DNA of 8,490 nucleotides from Arenicella sp. Lineage in GTDB: Bacteria; Pseudomonadota; Gammaproteobacteria; Arenicellales; Arenicellaceae. Shown here piece by piece: positions 1-6,047 of this stretch. The first letter of the stretch is position 1. The number at the start of each line of letters is the position of its first letter. The stretch is from assembly GCA_016763815.1 (NCBI GenBank), contig JAESTB010000288.1, positions 1-8,490 of the forward strand, written 5' to 3'. The position numbers were made by a program, and so were the translations under genes. The notes under the pieces are model-generated. The model searched no databases. It was not told the DNA's origin and saw only the letters and a program-made list of their open reading frames with translations.

Positions 1-90
1 AAGAGGCCACAATAGCAAAGCGAACAGAGCTAGCGGCCAGCAAAGAACGAAAAGAATGCACCACAGCACAAGCTGCATAAGTATGGTCAT
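1..90 (-). CDS. Small hydrophobic membrane protein, N-terminal part (cut by window edge)
   Basis: Reading the minus strand from the ATG at 90 gives 30 codons that stay open to the window edge. The product starts MTILMQLVLWCILFVLCWPL and continues almost entirely with Leu, Ala, Phe and Trp, so it is a membrane segment from nearly the first residue. The start is well supported: AAGGAG lies 7 nt before the ATG. A plausible sigma-70 promoter lies just upstream (117-144). The LCWPLALxALLLWPL pattern resembles short uncharacterised integral membrane proteins of gammaproteobacteria that I recall as about 70-80 residues; that likeness is from memory. No function can be given. The rest of the gene lies to the left of the window. 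Confidence 0.7.
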   Translation of the reverse strand, partial: MTILMQLVLWCILFVLCWPLALFALLLWPL

Positions 91-116
91 GAATGGTCTC
101 CTTATTGATATATTTA

Positions 117-144
117 TATATAGTGATAAATGAGCTGAATTCAA
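117..144 (-). promoter_or_regulatory. Putative sigma-70 promoter of the left-edge gene
   Basis: On the minus strand TTGAAT (139-144) is followed after 16 nt by TATATA (117-122); an overlapping TATATA at 115-120 gives 18 nt spacing. The start codon at 90 would leave a leader of about 20 nt, which fits with its AAGGAG site. The stretch is very A/T-rich, so chance matches are easy and the call is moderate. Confidence 0.4.
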
Positions 145-231
145 TTCATCCCAAACAGCCTCAACCACCAAGACCAAAAACGAGATTTTTAGCCGCATGT
201 TAGAATAAGGTTCTAGCCAACCAATTTATTG

Positions 232-837
232 ATGTGTCTTCCCATGGCCCACTTCAGCGTGTTTATCTATTTACTTGGCATAGTATTTCTCATCACCTCC
301 CACTCCACAATTGCCGACGACGATAAATCGAGTGTTTTCATGCCCGGAACGATGGCTGAGGGTGCGCCGCCGGAGCTTGAGCATTGGGGCCGGATGGTAG
401 GCCAATGGTCAACCACTGAAGAAAGCCTCAAAAAAGATGGCAGTGGCTGGCAAGCCTCTAAAGGAGCTGATTGGGATTTTTTATGGACCTTTAACGGTTG
501 GGGTATTCAAGATCACTACACCTCGCCGCCGTTCTCCGAAAAAATAGCAGACGAAAGCAAACGCCAACGCGGCATCAACTTGCGCATCTACAACCCTAAA
601 GAGAAAAAGTGGGTTCTCACTTGGTTAACCATCAAATCCAGCACACCGAAGAATTTCACCGCCACTTCCACAGAAGAAAGCATAGTCATGCTAGGCGATA
701 AACCCGACGCCAAAGGTAACCATAGCCGCATCACCTTCTTCGATATTGATGAAGAGAACTTCGAGTGGAAACTAGAGTGGTCGCAAGATCAGGAGAAATG
801 GTTAGAGGTGTATCGAATTCATGGCACTAGGAAATAG
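232..837 (+). CDS. Exported protein with lipocalin/DUF1579-like core, unknown function
   Basis: This gene encodes about 201 residues. A hydrophobic stretch at the N-terminus (FSVFIYLLGIVFLI) followed by STIA-DDD looks like a signal peptide, so the protein probably acts in the periplasm or outside the cell. The body, with PPELEHWGRMVGQWSTTEES and later strands rich in Trp (WDFLWTFNGWG, KKWVLTWLTI, FEWKLEWSQDQEKWLEVYRI), reads like an antiparallel beta-barrel. The opening LEHWxxMVGQW matches the 'L..lvG.W' start of DUF1579 and other lipocalin-like domains; this assignment is by eye. The start is uncertain: TTG at 229, ATG at 232 and ATG at 244 are all in frame and none has a good Shine-Dalgarno. 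The ATG at 244 would give a more ordinary signal peptide length. It stands alone and converges on the protease gene. Confidence 0.75.
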   Translation: MCLPMAHFSVFIYLLGIVFLITSHSTIADDDKSSVFMPGTMAEGAPPELEHWGRMVGQWSTTEESLKKDGSGWQASKGADWDFLWTFNGWGIQDHYTSPPFSEKIADESKRQRGINLRIYNPKEKKWVLTWLTIKSSTPKNFTATSTEESIVMLGDKPDAKGNHSRITFFDIDEENFEWKLEWSQDQEKWLEVYRIHGTRK

Positions 838-857
838 GGCGCTTGGAAATAATAAAA

Positions 858-887
858 AAGCCGACTCACATTAACGAGAGCCGGCTT
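858..887. terminator. Bidirectional intrinsic terminator between converging genes
   Basis: AAGCCGACTC (858-867) pairs with GAGCCGGCTT (878-887), a 10-bp stem with one A-C mismatch and a 10-nt loop. On the minus strand it is followed by CTTTTTTATT, a good U-run for ending the protease transcript. On the plus strand the tail is the weaker AGTTTGTT. It lies 20 nt after the stop of the plus-strand gene and about 30 nt past the stop of the minus-strand gene. Confidence 0.8.
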
Positions 888-918
888 AGTTTGTTGATAC
901 CTAGTTATAAGTTAAACG

Positions 919-2687
919 CTATAAGGTGATTTGATTTGTGCAGATGCTGCTGCCTTCTTCACATACTCTAAAGGTGTAACTGTTGTTTTTATTAACGCTG
1001 AATGACTGTGAACCATCGTTAGTAGTAGTGGTGTTCAAGCTACCGTTGATATAAATATCAACATTAGAAGTTGTCGCGCCACTCCAGCTTAGATTAGCTT
1101 GGCGATTACCTTTTGAACGACTACCCGACAAGGTCAAATCTCCAACCGGAGGTTCGGTTGTTCCACAGCCATTGGCCACTAAGTAGTCGCTGGCCGCTTT
1201 CGCTTTGACGATACCGTATCCAAAGAAATCATCACGCCCAGATGCTCCTTGATCTTGCGCTGTCGCTTTCATTGCTTCACGTATATCAGAACCACTACAA
1301 CTTGGGTTATTAGACCAAATTAGCGCTGCACTACCGGCGGCTAAAGGTGTCGCCATTGACGTACCGCTTAACACAGAATAATCGCTTGAACTGACGTCCA
1401 CGCTTGCTGTGCTTGAGCCGACAATTGCAGCACGATCTTCAAGAGCCGCGCCAACAGCAGGAATTGTGGTGGTATTGGTGTCACCTAAGGTTCCAGCTAA
1501 AACACCTGGCTCGTTGTTCACGATAACCGCCGCGATGCCGCCTGAATTTTCACAGTTTTGGACTTTATCAAAGAACGAAATAACACCACGGTCAATGACG
1601 CATACTTTACCACTTGCATTGCCATCGGTCGTTTCAGCAGTCCCCATGAAATAGGTAGAACCGCTTGCTGTACCAGCATTTCCATGGCTAAAGAATCAAA
1701 ACCACCAGCATCAACTAATAAGCTTGATGATACGCCGCTACCCGCTGGAAAAGTTGATAGTGTATCAACGCCGCCCGCCGTTACTTCTACACCGAAACCA
1801 TCATTGGTTTCAGTTTTCACTTTTTTCCCACGGCCGGTTGTAATTGTATTTGATGGGAACTGCGAAAAATCAGCAATATTGTTGTTGTTATCGTTGGCAC
1901 CAATCATCATCACTGACTTATAGCCCGCTGGGAACGAACGCACATTGTTGCCATCGTTACCCGCGGCTGCTAGAACCAGACCGCCACCCGCAGTGAAGGA
2001 GTCAGACGCGTTTTCTTCGGTTGAGTTTGCACCACCACCACCTAAGCTCATAGTGATAATGTTGGCTCCAGATTGAGTACATTTCTCCGCGGCGAAGGCT
2101 AAGTCTGATGAATAGCCCCAACCTTCTGCATTAAATACCTTAATGATATGCATCGGAACGCCGGGCGCCATGCCGATCACACCAAAGCCATTATCAGTTG
2201 CACCGACTGTGCCCGCAACGTGTGTGCCATGTGGGCCACCGTGTTCAAACCAATTGCCGGTTCCTGAATCATTATCACCGCTAATCACTGACCAATCGAA
2301 GTCTTGGTTAGACTGGTCTAGGCCTGAGTCGATTACACAGACTTTCTGTCCGCCTTGCAGCGTCAGTTGATTGCCTTGCGATTGATAAATCGCATAAGGG
2401 GTAATCTGCTGAGTCATTGGATTGCCAGTGTCGTCATTAAAGATAGCTAACGGAAAACGTTTCTGATCGATTTCCATTTTTTTGAATCCTGCTTTACCGC
2501 GGATCGCACTCTTACCATTCTCGTCTAGTTCAACCGCAAACCAGTTTTTCCCTGATATTTTGACGACGTGACCATTTTTTAATCCCGGACCGTTTGAATC
2601 ATAACTAACGATTACTCGCTCAGCATTTGCTGCTGTGCTTAGTGCCAATAACGTGGCGGCGCTTATTAATTTCATTCTAATTGACAT
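919..2687 (-). pseudogene. Secreted subtilisin-like (S8) serine protease with PA insert, broken by a frameshift
   Basis: The first frame (2687 down to 1518) gives 389 residues. It has a signal peptide ending ANA at residue 22, a propeptide-like region up to about 95, then the S8 catalytic domain with Asp120 (VCVIDSG), His153 (HGTHVAGT) and the oxyanion Asn244 (AAAGND). At 1679-1681 one base is missing from an A-run (minus-strand ATGGAAATGCT, where ATGGAAAATGCT is expected), and the frame is lost after ...DSLAME. The second frame (to 919) continues the protein naturally: NAGTASGSTYF, a PA domain (about 336-425 of the restored protein), the catalytic Ser444 in SGTSMATP, and a C-terminal fibronectin-III-like tail (about 515-589). 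Restored length is 589 residues. As written, the product lacks the nucleophile and would be inactive. All motifs on both sides are intact, so the lesion is very recent, a programmed slip, or a sequencing error. The start is supported by AAGGA 8 nt before the ATG. Confidence 0.9.
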
Positions 2688-2726
2688 GATTACATTCCTT
2701 TGAATTCTACTTAGTTTTTAACTTCC

Positions 2727-2750
2727 TATAAGTCCATCAATAGACTTATA
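2727..2750. repeat. 8-bp inverted repeat upstream of the protease gene
   Basis: TATAAGTC (2727-2734) and GACTTATA (2743-2750) are perfect inverted copies with an 8-nt spacer. They end 40 nt before the protease ATG, where a promoter or operator would be expected. The arrangement fits a dimeric regulator site, but there is no direct evidence for one, and the A/T-rich context lowers its weight. Confidence 0.35.
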
Positions 2751-2771
2751 TGTTGCTATGAATAGATAAAT

Positions 2772-2805
2772 TTTATTTACTTAGCATTGCTTGCTAGTAA
2801 ATAAA
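2772..2805. repeat. 14-bp hairpin with one bulge, upstream of the protease gene
   Basis: The left arm TTTATTTACTTAGCA (2772-2786) pairs with TGCTAGTAAATAAA (2792-2805), leaving one bulged T and a 5-nt loop. Neither side has a U-run of terminator quality. It lies 84 nt before the protease start and in the 270-nt gap after the dioxygenase gene, so it could be a weak transcript end for the dioxygenase, a protein-binding palindrome, or the leader fold of a short plus-strand transcript. Confidence 0.5.
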
Positions 2806-2957
2806 TCATGGGATTATTAAATCAGAGTAAATTCAACGCAGCACGTAAATACGTTAAATACATGAATGAACAGTGAAGTATTCTTTTTTTATTGTAGAAA
2901 AACGAATTGTCTGCGGACTTGTAAAAAACTATCTTAATATAATTGACACGCGCAAAG

Positions 2958-3656
2958 TTAACCGTAGATTTTTTCGTTTTTATTAAAAAGTATCCAAGAG
3001 GTTGCGATGTATTTATCATCGCTTATCGGTGTATTGCCGCGATGGGAATGAGTAAATGCAGCGGGAGCCACTACCATGGTGCCTTTAGACGGGTTTATTT
3101 TTCTTGCTTGATAATAAAATTCTGTCTCACCGCCTTCGTGAACATCGTTGAGGTAGTACATATACAATACCACCCGATGTAATGCCTCGTATCCATTGGC
3201 TTGAGGATACTGCTCAGAATGCCAATGAGGATAACCGCCTTTACCTTTCGTATAGCGCTGAATGTTTATTGTTCCACTTCGATAAAGATGGCTAATAATA
3301 TCCCCTAGCTTAGGTTTTCCGAGGCGAGTAAAATTATCAGGGTTTAAGCTTACAGAATCGCCCAACTCACTTTCGACATTTACTGATACGGCGCCAAGCA
3401 GAGCCATTGAGTACTTTTCGAAATAGCGTTTTATTCCGTCGAACGTGTGTTGCATTAATTCCGACTTCAACGAATTTAGTTCTGGGTGCTCATCAAGCAT
3501 TAAATCATGGCTATTTTTCTTATTAAGATCTACGCCGGCCCCTGTTCTTCCTTGGTAAACACCTTGATGCTTTTCGAATGTATCCACCAGTCGATCGCAA
3601 AGCTCGAGAGGTAATGCATTGGGGTATACTTCTATAAAATCAGCGTTATCAATCAT
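2958..3656 (-). CDS. 2-oxoglutarate/Fe(II)-dependent dioxygenase, prolyl-4-hydroxylase-like
   Basis: The 232-residue protein has the double-stranded beta-helix signature of P4H-type dioxygenases. The iron ligands read as His146-x-Glu148 (in PHWHSEQY) and His205 (THSHRG). Lys215 lies exactly 10 residues after the distal His, the spacing of His483/Lys493 in collagen prolyl-4-hydroxylase as I remember it, and would bind the 2-oxoglutarate carboxylate. GGETEF (175-180) is the usual strand between them. A Glu replaces the commoner Asp in the H-x-D motif, which is tolerated in this superfamily. No signal peptide is seen, so it acts in the cytoplasm, hydroxylating an unknown protein or small molecule. 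The start ATG at 3656 has only a weak GAG about 7 nt upstream. No clear terminator follows. It stands alone, so context gives no substrate. Confidence 0.85.
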   Translation of the reverse strand: MIDNADFIEVYPNALPLELCDRLVDTFEKHQGVYQGRTGAGVDLNKKNSHDLMLDEHPELNSLKSELMQHTFDGIKRYFEKYSMALLGAVSVNVESELGDSVSLNPDNFTRLGKPKLGDIISHLYRSGTINIQRYTKGKGGYPHWHSEQYPQANGYEALHRVVLYMYYLNDVHEGGETEFYYQARKINPSKGTMVVAPAAFTHSHRGNTPISDDKYIATSWILFNKNEKIYG

Positions 3657-3773
3657 TGTTGCTCGTTAGGGTCTTCGATAAAATAACCAAGCTATTGATG
3701 GTATAGAACTAAAGAACCCAAGACCAGCTTGAAGCAAAAAGTAACAAATACTGTTTATAGCTCCCGCCCAACC

Positions 3774-3860
3774 TTATTTTCCTTCCAAGGTTTTCTTTAT
3801 CATGGTGCGATAACTGAGACCGAGTGGGATGACTTCGTTAACAATGCGTATATACCATGA
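3774..3860 (-). pseudogene. C-terminal relic of a LytTR-domain response regulator
   Basis: On the minus strand the last readable part before the TAA at 3774-3776 is WYIRIVNEVIPLGLSYR followed by TMIKKTLEGK. This fits the final strand and helix of a LytTR DNA-binding domain (pattern G-x-x-I-P-L-x-x-S-Y). The DNA at 3810-3839 matches 25 of 30 bases in the second LytTR tail near lpdV (6159-6188). Nothing of the receiver domain or the HRSY region is seen upstream, where a different inverted-repeat segment begins at 3861. It is a fragment and cannot fold as a domain. Confidence 0.55.
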
Positions 3861-3960
3861 AATGTCACAGAGCCGAGTGCGCCAACTTTCTCAATCCTTA
3901 AGGAGTAGCTTGGACTGAATAGGGCTTAGTGTCACGTTTAGGGTAAGACGTTGTGACATT
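3861..3960. repeat. 100-bp segment with 9-bp inverted ends (MITE-like)
   Basis: AATGTCACA at 3861-3869 and TGTGACATT at 3952-3960 are perfect inverted copies bounding exactly 100 bp. The segment lies between the LytTR relic and the RAYT relic, and recognisable homology to each stops near its ends. Inside is a perfect 10-bp palindrome TCCTTAAGGA (3895-3904) and a further GTCAC copy (3932-3936). No target-site duplication is apparent at the borders (..CATGA / AAATT..). It could be a small non-autonomous element, a REP-type unit linked to the neighbouring RAYT, or a chance pair in decayed DNA. Confidence 0.4.
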
Positions 3961-4097
3961 AAATTGCCCGAAAAGAAAATCTGCCATCGACGGAGTAGTG
4001 ATCAATGCCACACAGAAACTCACCGCGAACACAGCACGCAACACAATGGTATATAGGGCGTGTTGTCTAACGAGATGATTGTGTTTATATGAGGCAT
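3959..4097 (-). pseudogene. N-terminal relic of a RAYT / REP-associated Y1 transposase
   Basis: From the ATG at 4097 (preceded by GGAGA with 7-nt spacing) the minus strand reads MPHINTIISLDNTPY. One extra base at about 4053 then shifts the frame. With it removed the reading continues YHCVACCVRGEFLCGIDHYS, then VDGRF and a stop at 3959-3961. The block S-L-x-x-T-P-Y-Y-H-C-V-x-R-C-V-R-x-x-F-L-C-G-x-D is the characteristic start of a common gammaproteobacterial RAYT group, recalled from family knowledge. A Cys replaces the usual Arg in the VxRCVR motif. The HUH motif and catalytic Tyr of the family would lie further on and are absent, so this is a dead remnant. Its preserved start and ribosome site suggest the 3' part was lost by deletion or replacement by the adjoining segment at 3861-3960. 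Confidence 0.7.
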
Positions 4098-4142
4098 CCT
4101 TGTCTCTCCGATGAGCCTGTGGCGAACCTCCCTACTAGATCA

Positions 4143-4171
4143 TTGACGATTGTTAATCATTGCACTATGAT
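4143..4171 (+). promoter_or_regulatory. Sigma-70 promoter of the 139-residue secreted protein gene
   Basis: TTGACG (4143-4148) and TATGAT (4166-4171) are each one base from consensus and are separated by the optimal 17 nt. Transcription would start near 4178, giving a leader of about 80 nt before the ATG at 4259. ATCATTG occurs twice, 17 nt apart (4139-4145 and 4156-4162), overlapping the -35 region and spacer, and could be a regulator site. Confidence 0.6.
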
Positions 4172-4258
4172 ATTTGTCGGCAGAGTTAAATAACCATCGT
4201 TGGAGAAGGATTATCTGCTACTCAAGTATTTTACTAACCTTAATAAAAAGGATATTTT

Positions 4259-4678
4259 ATGTTAAAAAAAACATTGTTCGCTATTTTAGTGATGCTATCA
4301 AGCCATTCAGCCTTTGCTGGTGGCTATTGGGATGTAAGAGAAGTCTGTGACTATGAAACAATAACAGTATCATCCCCGTATACGGCCTGTCATTATAATG
4401 GATATTTACAGAGCGGATTTAAGCAAATATTTAGTTTCGGACAGACACTTACTTACACTGGACATGTTAGCTGTCCTTCCTCAACATTCGGATATGAATG
4501 GAGAAGCACTTATAATCCTCAGACTCAACAGTGGGAATATGATTATTACACAGGGACTTTATTTTTATTCTCTACTCAGCATTTGACCAGTACATCAACG
4601 ACTACTCAGGTAGTGGAAGGTTCATGCCGAATGGAACGTTTTTGGGTGCCACTATGCCCTGGTTGTCAAATCCCATAA
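4259..4678 (+). CDS. Small secreted six-cysteine protein, unknown function
   Basis: The 139-residue product begins with a textbook Sec signal peptide, MLKKTLFAILVMLSSHSAFA, with cleavage expected after AFA at residue 21. The mature part of about 118 residues is rich in Tyr, Thr and Ser and has six Cys (30, 44, 72, 122, 132, 135), an even number suited to three disulfides in the periplasm or outside. The last two form CPGC close to the C-terminus, spaced like a CxxC redox or metal pair, but no thioredoxin fold is visible. Aromatic and Thr-rich runs (YEWRSTYNPQTQQWEYDYY, HLTSTSTTTQVV) suggest beta strands. The start is fixed by AAGGA 6-7 nt before the ATG, and a good promoter lies at 4143-4171. 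I do not recognise the family. It may be transcribed together with the membrane genes downstream, as no GC-rich terminator separates them. Confidence 0.8.
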   Translation: MLKKTLFAILVMLSSHSAFAGGYWDVREVCDYETITVSSPYTACHYNGYLQSGFKQIFSFGQTLTYTGHVSCPSSTFGYEWRSTYNPQTQQWEYDYYTGTLFLFSTQHLTSTSTTTQVVEGSCRMERFWVPLCPGCQIP

Positions 4679-4735
4679 TGTAAGTTCAGTTTTTATTAAT
4701 AGTCGATAAAGACCTACTTTCTATCTAAAAGCGAT

Positions 4736-4778
4736 ATAAATAGATAACTAAAAAAGAAGTTTTTGGTTATCTATTTAT
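4736..4778 (+). repeat. 19-bp A/T-rich hairpin between the secreted-protein gene and the membrane unit
   Basis: ATAAATAGATAACTAAAAA (4736-4754) pairs along its whole length with TTTTTGGTTATCTATTTAT (4760-4778). There is one T-G wobble and the loop is AGAAG. No U-run follows, so it is not a classical terminator, although it could act as a weak one or protect the upstream mRNA 3' end. It stops two bases before the ATG at 4780, so in the transcript the stem would hide that start. Confidence 0.7.
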
Positions 4779-4779
4779 T

Positions 4780-4905
4780 ATGGCAACAGCCAATTATTTG
4801 CTAGTTTTGTTCAATGCTTGGTTGTTAGGGTTATTTCATTGGCTTGTGAATATAAAAACCAGTGAATTTGAATTAGATCTTCCTTATGGAATTAAGTTTT
4901 TATGA
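4780..4905 (+). CDS. 41-residue single-pass membrane miniprotein, overlapping the next gene by 4 nt
   Basis: ATG at 4780 opens 41 codons to TGA at 4903-4905. The stop shares ATGA with the start of the 321-residue gene, the usual geometry of translational coupling. The product starts MATANYLLVLFNAWLLGLFH, continues WLVNI, and then has a polar tail (KTSEFELDLPYGIKFL), so it is one membrane helix with a short acidic tail. No Shine-Dalgarno is seen directly before the ATG, which sits against the 19-bp hairpin; the same frame is open upstream only to TAG at 4741. The absence of a ribosome site is the main argument against it; the ATGA overlap and clean helix are for it. I do not recognise a family. 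Confidence 0.45.
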   Translation: MATANYLLVLFNAWLLGLFHWLVNIKTSEFELDLPYGIKFL

Positions 4906-5867
4906 ATCATTCATTTATCAAATTTATCGGCATTGCCATTCTTTGTTTGTTGACAGGTGCAGGCGCTACAACTGTTTATTTTAAAGGCTTAATCAGTCAA
5001 CAAAAAAAAACCATTGCCATATTGCAAACGCAGTTAGAAGATAAGCCCAAGCCCCCTAATTATTCCACTCCTATCCAAGATAGATTGCCACAGCAAACTA
5101 TCAGTCCAAACGGACTAGCAGAGGATAATGCCAGTTTGAAGCTAACGATTAGTAAACTAGCAAAGGCTCTTGCGAAGACGGATCAGCAATTGAAACAGCA
5201 GCAAGCCGAAAACAAAAATGAAAGCGATACTCCACAGGAAGTCATCGCTCGTCAAATATCTCAGTCCCCCGAGTTTATTAAATCAACGCTGGTGCCATTA
5301 CAAATACGCCCTGTCGTTGACGAACTGACGACAAAACTAGGTTTATCAACAGAAGTTAGTGAACGTCTGACAGATTTACTACAAGCAAAGGCAGAGGCAG
5401 ATGTTGATGCTTCAATGCCGTATATGCAAAAAATAGGTGATACTCATAGTCAGTCTGATATGAATAACGTCATTGCACAAGTAGACTCCGAACTTAATAA
5501 AAATCAACAAGATTACAAGAATGAATTGGAAAAGTTTTTGAATGAAGAGCAGTTAGATGGCTATCGTGAATTTGAAAAAGAAAAATTTCAACAGCAACAA
5601 CAGGTAGCGGTCGATTATAGGTCTAATGAATTCAATATGGTCGTTGGTGATCTAAATGCGTACCAACAACAAGAAATTAAAAGCCTTTTTCAAGAAAATT
5701 CCCATATCGGTAACAGCGACATCAATTTAGGTGTAAGCGGAAGTCCCTTTTCTCGGCATGCTCAATTGGGTTCTCAAAAACAAATTATAACCCAGCAAAA
5801 ACTTGAGTATTTATTAACCGAGGAGCAACTACGTAAATATACAGTTTACCTAGAAAGTAAAAAGTAA
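4902..5867 (+). CDS. Membrane-anchored coiled-coil protein, unknown function
   Basis: The 321-residue protein starts with a short polar N-terminus and one hydrophobic segment (about 7-27, FIKFIGIAILCLLTGAGATT), so it is probably an inner-membrane-anchored protein with its body in the periplasm. Residues 31-48 and about 73-108 are heptad-like, rich in Leu, Lys and Gln (LKLTISKLAKALAKTDQQLKQQQ), as in a coiled coil. The remaining two-thirds look like two related helical units. Each ends in an L-x-x-E-Q-L motif followed by an aromatic-rich helix: FLNEEQLDGYREFE near 212-226 and LLTEEQLRKYTVYL near 305-318. This recalls the LTxxQ type of periplasmic helical proteins, but only loosely. The start overlaps the stop of the 41-codon frame, and a GGA lies 11 nt upstream. 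No terminator is seen after the stop. Confidence 0.8.
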   Translation: MNHSFIKFIGIAILCLLTGAGATTVYFKGLISQQKKTIAILQTQLEDKPKPPNYSTPIQDRLPQQTISPNGLAEDNASLKLTISKLAKALAKTDQQLKQQQAENKNESDTPQEVIARQISQSPEFIKSTLVPLQIRPVVDELTTKLGLSTEVSERLTDLLQAKAEADVDASMPYMQKIGDTHSQSDMNNVIAQVDSELNKNQQDYKNELEKFLNEEQLDGYREFEKEKFQQQQQVAVDYRSNEFNMVVGDLNAYQQQEIKSLFQENSHIGNSDINLGVSGSPFSRHAQLGSQKQIITQQKLEYLLTEEQLRKYTVYLESKK

Positions 5868-5912
5868 GGGATAATTAAGTCGGACAGCTTGCTCTAACCA
5901 TCGACTACAATG

Positions 5913-6047
5913 GTGACTGTTTTTGCTCCATGTATAAACTTTGCGGCCAGTATCGGTAGTTTACTTTATGGTGAAGGCGATATTATTGAAACAATAAAAA
6001 CTGCCGCCTAATGTGGTTTGGATTCTGACGATGCCAACCACTACTGA
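5913..6047 (+). pseudogene. C-terminal relic of an ADP-ribosylglycohydrolase-like protein
   Basis: The plus strand reads INFAASIGSLLYGEGDIIET then IKTAA, a stop (TAA at 6009-6011), then CGLDSDDANHY and a second stop (TGA, 6045-6047). The order 'N-F-A-A-x-x-x-S-L-x-Y-G-x-G-D ... T-I-K ... G-x-D-S-D' is that of the C-terminal core of ADP-ribosylglycohydrolase (DraG/ARH) proteins, where the late Asp pair binds metal. The first stop probably replaced a Leu codon (TTA to TAA). Just upstream a different frame reads LALTIDYNGDCFCSM, possibly the preceding part displaced by a frameshift. There is no start, ribosome site or N-terminal domain. The call is by eye from family knowledge. Confidence 0.5.

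Noticed and set aside
105..130. Possible plus-strand promoter (TTGATA ... GATAAA) for the gene at 232
   Set aside because: Spacing of about 14 nt is poor and the area is A/T-rich and already better explained by the minus-strand promoter.
1409..2370. Plus-strand open frames opposite the protease
   Set aside because: Antisense shadows of the S8 protease coding sequence, with no signals of their own.
2822..3182. Short open frames around the end of the dioxygenase gene on both strands
   Set aside because: They overlap the supported dioxygenase frame or A/T-rich spacer and have no start signals or recognisable motifs.
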